Source: Bacteroidales bacterium
GTDB taxonomy: Bacteria > Bacteroidota > Bacteroidia > Bacteroidales > UBA932
Direction: 5' to 3'
Assembly: GCA_017430365.1 (NCBI GenBank)
Contig: JAFRNC010000002.1
Span: forward strand, 1-64,000
Length of the DNA: 64,000 bases
Shown piece by piece: positions 60,701-64,000 of the stretch (positions within the stretch are counted from its first letter, which is position 1; every line of letters starts with the position of its first letter). A program made the translations under genes and the position numbers. Below the pieces are notes generated by a model. The model had not been told where the DNA came from. It saw nothing but the letters and a program-made list of their open reading frames with translations, and made no database searches.

Positions 60701-61101
60701 AGCGCAGCTTCGAGAAACTGGGCATCAGCTTCGAAGAGAAGGCCTTCTACGACATTCTCGTTGATATGCGAGATAAGAAGGGCTTTGAATACAGTGATGA
60801 ACGTTGTAAGGATCTTGCGAAGAAAATCAAGAAGCTGGTGGATGGCTCAACCGTTTATGCTGACTTCCTTAATAACCGGCAGCTCAAAGATGACCTGGAC
60901 TACGAACTGAACTTCCTCCTGAAGAAAAACGGCTATCCTCCCCAGTGGAATGAAGAAACCGTCGAGGGCGTTATGGTCCAGGTGGTCAACTACAAGAGCA
61001 ATCAGCCCCTCTCCATCGGCCACGCCGACCAGGTAAACGTTGGCGGCGACCTGCACGTTGCCGGTGACGCCGACATCGACACTTATAACGACTTCTCATA
61101 A
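57745..61101 (+). CDS. hsdR: type I restriction enzyme HsdR subunit
   Basis: A 1118-residue motor and nuclease subunit. The PD-(D/E)xK nuclease lies in the N-terminus (RPDIVLLINGIPLCVIELKN, Glu/Lys near 155). The SF2 translocase has Walker A GATGCGKTHT near 302, the DEAH box LSDEAHRTQ near 407 and the motif VI-type TISRVNRRY. A helical C-terminal domain follows. The last 30 residues are odd for HsdR: a Gly/Asp-rich run VNVGGDLHVAGDADIDTYND. Its stop overlaps the next start by one base (TAATG). Confidence 0.93.
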   Translation: MVNVKFHESEYEEVFIQCLADEDWQYIPGSCMSNRYITDALYEADLRAYLKAHYDNKNLSEQDYEQIISYLHNIGGASDYLAAREAHKVICHQGYDYQPLDGSPSFKVRYIDFDSDDIKTANLFRCVNQYEMQEGEENRRPDIVLLINGIPLCVIELKNPADPNATLSNAWNQICVRYNRDIPSMMKYAALAVISDGSNTRLGTQFTPEEYFYAWKKVENSDPNGRVGIDEMRTLIKGALTPERILEILRDYVYFADEGVAEDRIDIVCRYPQFFATRMLRESIFKALHSAGGNGQGGTYFGATGCGKTHTMLFLARQLMCRYMTRMDNPTVIIIVDRSDLEDQSGRLFTNSKTYLDDTNVRVFDSRDDLRTELKTNLGGGLYVTTIQKFAEGEGLLSNRANIICLSDEAHRTQVKMGSKLKMKLEATKPEDIGAFFTETFAQQLHESLPAATFVGFTGTPIEETIQIFGAIVDRYTMEEAKNDKITVPIKYNARLARVFLNSEEAKKIEAYYKKCEEEGALATDVDKSKEDMSQMKVILGNSERLDRMAKDIVEHYEGLCEDEQELVQKAMVVSSDRHIAYDLYKKILALRSDWATPKKAMDETKFTAEQLENLNEVPFLNIICTREKDKDSKEEWDAFGSDAHRKALELEFKNDKSNFHVAIVVDMWITGFDVPCLKVLYNDKPLSQHTLIQTISRVNRRYKTKDCGLIVDYLGIRENMKAAMKKYNGDAVDVEDEQAAYAIFKNELSILQGMLQNVDFTPFFSDSALARLQFLEKAAEFILVNSGKGTKQKPSMKTLFLGHTKRLRAAYNICKNAIDEDGNPIISEDDSKWAQCIIGIAGYLSKMTETQHNVQSMNRHVEQMVKEAISCSSVEIVLDKEGGSEDIYGDEFQEELEKTKMPNTRFQILVKLLQKGIKEYGKTNRTRAEVYEKLLQAVIDQYNNRDYANEVATQTIEEISQLVNAKVNELSDQLVQILRDMEEDKRSFEKLGISFEEKAFYDILVDMRDKKGFEYSDERCKDLAKKIKKLVDGSTVYADFLNNRQLKDDLDYELNFLLKKNGYPPQWNEETVEGVMVQVVNYKSNQPLSIGHADQVNVGGDLHVAGDADIDTYNDFS

Positions 61102-61577
61102 TGCTGCACGCCGGAGGGAATATCACCATAGGAACCTACAACGATAACAAGGGTGCGAATGTAGCCGTTGCCCTTTCTGGCAGTGTAGTCCAACAAATAG
61201 TCCCTCCCGAAGAACAGAATCTATCTAACCAACCTACCGACTCCCATCCATCCAAGAAAGAGCCCACGCCGCCCACTACATCCGTTGTCCTCCGCGACAA
61301 GAAACCCAACAAGCTCGAATTCTTCCGGGTCATCAAAGCGCTGTGCCTGGACGGTTTCTTTGAGGACGAACATGGCGGCAAGATCAACGAAAAAGATGTG
61401 TTCGCCGCCTTCGGTGTCGCGTTGAACGAAGATTTCTCCGACTACACGAAGCACCTTTCTGAGGGCCGAAATCACAACTCTATTTCCGAGTCAGCCAACA
61501 TATTCGATGAGCTGAAAGAGAAATACCTGGCGTACGAACGCAAGTTGAAAGAAGACAAAAAAGCCCGCAATAAATAA
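61101..61577 (+). CDS. small HsdR-associated protein with Gly-rich N-terminus and RteC-like tail
   Basis: A 158-residue protein not recognised as a whole. Residues 1-28 (MLHAGGNITIGTYNDNKGAN) resemble the last 20 residues of HsdR encoded just before. A Pro/Ser-rich linker (about 35-65) leads to a helical C-terminal domain (NKLEFFRVIKALCLDGFFED, then IFDELKEKYLAYERKL) that weakly recalls the C-terminus of RteC regulators. It is translationally coupled to hsdR and 12 bases before the DUF4268 gene. An adaptor or regulator of the restriction complex is inferred only from context. Confidence 0.6.
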   Translation: MLHAGGNITIGTYNDNKGANVAVALSGSVVQQIVPPEEQNLSNQPTDSHPSKKEPTPPTTSVVLRDKKPNKLEFFRVIKALCLDGFFEDEHGGKINEKDVFAAFGVALNEDFSDYTKHLSEGRNHNSISESANIFDELKEKYLAYERKLKEDKKARNK

Positions 61578-61589
61578 TCACACTGAACC

Positions 61590-62513
61590 ATGGCAACCTT
61601 AGGCAAAATGAAGCGCATCACCGATCTGCGCACCGTATGGCCTCACGAGGCAAACGATTTCACGAAATGGCTCGCCGAAGAGGCAAATCTTGAAGAGCTC
61701 GGCAACGCCGTCGGCATCGACATCGATCTTGAGGAGCGAGAGTCTTCGGTTGGCAGTTTCAGTGTTGATCTCTTCGCCACCGAGAATGGTACGGGCCGAA
61801 AGATTATCATCGAAAACCAGCTAGAAGACACCAACCACGACCACCTGGGCAAGCTCATCACCTACGCCTCCGGCAAGGGCGCAGAAGTCATCATCTGGAT
61901 CGTCAAGCGGGCTCGCGATGAGCATCGCCAGGCCATCGAATGGCTCAACCAGCACACCGACTCCAATGTCGGCTTCTTCCTGGTTGAGATTGAGCTTTGG
62001 CAGATCGACGACTCGTTGCTGGCCCCCAAATTTAATGTGGTCGAGAAACCCAACGATTGGGCCAAAACCCTCAAGACCATCGATGGCCTCAGTGAAACCG
62101 ATCGTCTGAAGCTCGAGTTCTGGCAAGCATTCAACGACCAGATGGCCGCCAATCCTGATTTCCAGCACGAATTCAATCTCCGCAAGCCGCAGCCCCAGCA
62201 CTGGTATGACCTCAGTCTGGGCACTTCGGCCTACTATGTTAGCATCAACATCAACACCCAGAAAAAGAAGATAGACGCTGGCATATACATTCCTAACGAT
62301 AAGGAAATCTTCCACAAGTTCCAGGAGCATAAAGCCGACTTCGAGCAGGCCATCAGTAAAGATATCGTCTTCCACGACGCCGGCAAAGCCAGCCGCATCC
62401 TCCTCTACCACTCCATCAACGTAAAGGACCGCGCCAAGTGGCCCGAAGCCGCCACCTGGTTGTTTGAAACCGCCCTCAAATTCAAGAAAGTCGTCAAGCA
62501 GATTGACAAATAA
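61590..62513 (+). CDS. DUF4268 nuclease-like protein
   Basis: A 307-residue protein with an N-terminal PD-(D/E)xK-like domain (SFSVDLFATENGTGRKIIIE then NQLEDTNHDHLGKLITYA, with Asp near 56 and Glu-x-Gln near 73) and a C-terminal DUF4268 domain (about 165-300). Proteins of this type commonly sit in or beside restriction-modification clusters. It is 12 bases downstream of the small accessory gene. Whether it cuts DNA is not shown; the usual E-x-K is E-x-Q here. Confidence 0.78.
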   Translation: MATLGKMKRITDLRTVWPHEANDFTKWLAEEANLEELGNAVGIDIDLEERESSVGSFSVDLFATENGTGRKIIIENQLEDTNHDHLGKLITYASGKGAEVIIWIVKRARDEHRQAIEWLNQHTDSNVGFFLVEIELWQIDDSLLAPKFNVVEKPNDWAKTLKTIDGLSETDRLKLEFWQAFNDQMAANPDFQHEFNLRKPQPQHWYDLSLGTSAYYVSININTQKKKIDAGIYIPNDKEIFHKFQEHKADFEQAISKDIVFHDAGKASRILLYHSINVKDRAKWPEAATWLFETALKFKKVVKQIDK

Positions 62514-62550
62514 ACCTAAATCCTTGAATCCTTCAGATAGTGATTTGCCG

Positions 62551-64000
62551 ATGAAACCGCTTGAGACATACCTAGACCAGTTATCTCATCTACGAGTGTC
62601 CCGTGTTGGAGAGTTTCGGTCCCCGCTTAAGGCAATCCTTCTTGTCTCGGTTACCGAAATGGTGCGTGATGGAATTATCGGTTCACCTTTGGTACCTGTC
62701 GATGAAGATCTGAAGAAAAGGTTTACCAGCAATTGGCATAAGTTCATTCAGATAAACTCCCCCTTCAATGCCAACATACTTGTTGCGCAATCTCAATTAG
62801 GTGGAGAGAAATTCGTGGTCAACCGTTCATTCGACTCCTTTGAGATTGAACGAGATTTGTTTTTCTGGATGAAAGACCCCGAAGCGTCTGAGTTGATTAT
62901 TGCAACTCTCACTGCTCAGTATCTTGCTCCTTTTGCTCATCAGCATAAGGTCGATTTTACGCAGCTGAATCCATATCGAGACACTTCGTTAAGGGCCTAT
63001 CAAGCCGATGGAAAAGCTAAGATATATAAGCTATGGTCTGAGATGCGTAGTGTCATGTACCAAATGCCGACGGGTACTGGCAAGACAAAGCTTTTCGTTT
63101 CCATTGCTAAGGATCTGCACAATTGGGGCGTCGCTCATAAAAACGCCGTCAAGATTCTCTTCTTAGCTCATAGAAAAGAACTCATCAAGCAAATAGCCAG
63201 AGATGTTGGAGAAAAGTATGGCTTAGGGCACGGCATCATTATGGCCAACAATATGGAGCAGCGAGGTCTTCCTCTGCAGGTCGCTTCTGTTCAGTCACTG
63301 ATTAGAAGGATTGACGACTGGCGTTATAAGGATTTCGATATTATTATCGTAGATGAGGCTCACCACGTCAAAGCCTCGAGCTACATAACGATATTAAAAG
63401 CGTTCCCCCGTGCAAAAGTTCTAGGCGTTACGGCGACCCCTTACCGCATGAGTCATGAGAGTTTCCGCCCTGAGTTTGATGAATTGATTACCTCTTGGCC
63501 TGTCGCCCGTTTCATCAGGGAAGGTTGGCTTTGCGACTATGAGTATTATTCCATCCGGCCAGAATCAAAAATTCAGTTGGATATCAACAGCATCAATCGC
63601 TTTGCCATGGATGGCGATTATCTGGATGAAGCCGCTGTAGATGTGATGGATAAAGACGAGATACGCGCAAATATCCTTGCCACTTACGAACGCTATGCTA
63701 AAGGGAAAAAAGGCATTATCTATACCATCACCAAAGCTCACAACCAGCATGTATGCGATCAATTCAAGCAAAAAGGATATAGGGTTGTGGCCATTGACGA
63801 TTCCACTCCTTCAAAGCAGCGGGATGAATATGTGAAAGATTTCGAATATGGGAAGATAGACATCATCTGCAACGTCAATATCTTCAGTGAAGGCTTTGAC
63901 TGTCCGGATGTTGAATTCATACAACTGGCCCGTCCTACGAAGTCTCTATCAATGTATCTTCAGCAAGTCGGTCGTGGGCTCAGGAAGTCAGATGATAAGA
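62551..64000 (+). CDS. SF2 DEAD/DEAH-box helicase, N-terminal part (runs off the window)
   Basis: The plus frame is open from an ATG at 62551 to the edge (483 codons). Residues about 1-100 resemble the ScoMcrA/HNH-associated head domain (FRSPLKAILLVSVTEMVRDG). A Superfamily 2 helicase core follows, with Walker A MPTGTGKTKLF near 172, DEAH in IIVDEAHHV, motif III VTATPYRMS and motif VI QQVGRGLRKS at the very end. The frame is also open upstream to a TTG, so the start is uncertain. It may be a restriction or defence helicase; the C-terminal effector is outside the window. Confidence 0.82.
   Translation, partial: MKPLETYLDQLSHLRVSRVGEFRSPLKAILLVSVTEMVRDGIIGSPLVPVDEDLKKRFTSNWHKFIQINSPFNANILVAQSQLGGEKFVVNRSFDSFEIERDLFFWMKDPEASELIIATLTAQYLAPFAHQHKVDFTQLNPYRDTSLRAYQADGKAKIYKLWSEMRSVMYQMPTGTGKTKLFVSIAKDLHNWGVAHKNAVKILFLAHRKELIKQIARDVGEKYGLGHGIIMANNMEQRGLPLQVASVQSLIRRIDDWRYKDFDIIIVDEAHHVKASSYITILKAFPRAKVLGVTATPYRMSHESFRPEFDELITSWPVARFIREGWLCDYEYYSIRPESKIQLDINSINRFAMDGDYLDEAAVDVMDKDEIRANILATYERYAKGKKGIIYTITKAHNQHVCDQFKQKGYRVVAIDDSTPSKQRDEYVKDFEYGKIDIICNVNIFSEGFDCPDVEFIQLARPTKSLSMYLQQVGRGLRKSDDK

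Noticed and set aside
49850..64000. CRISPR array or integrase in the accessory island
   Set aside because: No regularly spaced repeats and no recombinase catalytic pattern were found in the frames read.

Overview
The window looks like a chromosomal segment of a GC-rich member of the Bacteroidales. The evidence is a SusC/SusD polysaccharide locus, BACON and CotH domains, a 29-residue AURKAIP1/COX24-like basic protein, many copies of the Bacteroidetes -7 promoter box (TAnnTTTG, often with TTG about 19 bases upstream), start codons without Shine-Dalgarno sequences, and a tmRNA with the tag (A)GNNNYALAA. The genus cannot be fixed from the sequence alone.

Layout. 1-275 holds two tandem rRNA-type promoters firing leftward out of the window. 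276-14434 is housekeeping: RNase G, HU, Lon, uracil-DNA glycosylase, an OmpA lipoprotein, a TMEM43/lipoprotein fusion, CoaD, a double-thioredoxin protein and an FAD/Fe-S D-lactate dehydrogenase. 14456-24509 mixes small enzymes (nitroreductase, esterase, UbiD decarboxylase, LOG protein, PhzF), a TPP riboswitch controlling a TonB receptor (probable thiamine uptake), an ECF sigma operon, and two copies of a 110-bp palindromic element. 24687-29563 holds an FSA-type aldolase and an operon of indolepyruvate:ferredoxin oxidoreductase plus a CoA transferase, fitting fermentation of aromatic amino acids to aryl acids with energy recovery. 29567-44725 is a polysaccharide utilisation locus with SusC, SusD, a glycan-binding lipoprotein, GH16, GH3, GH30, CotH and a DUF6377 regulator; the enzyme set points to a beta-1,3-glucan (laminarin-like) with beta-1,6 links. 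44753-49350 holds a cysteine desulfidase-family protein, a DUF4424-like protein, and a divergent AraC regulator/acyl-ACP thioesterase pair. tmRNA follows at 49452.

Right of tmRNA the character changes to an accessory island. First comes a low-GC three-gene operon (HigB-like toxin, HigA-like antitoxin, SecB-like chaperone) under a promoter flanked by palindromes; I read it as a toxin-antitoxin-chaperone module. A GC-rich patch of about 2.4 kb (51.7-54.06 kb), closed by terminators at both ends, carries remnants of another mobile element: a truncated ATPase, a DUF6371 primase-like protein and an excisionase-like protein. Then comes a defence cluster: an ApeA-like HEPN protein, a type I methyltransferase fused to one half of a specificity subunit, HsdR, a small accessory protein sharing a Gly/Tyr-Asn-Asp motif with the HsdR tail, a DUF4268 nuclease-like protein, and a large SF2 helicase running off the right edge. 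No integrase, tRNA gene or CRISPR array was found inside the window.
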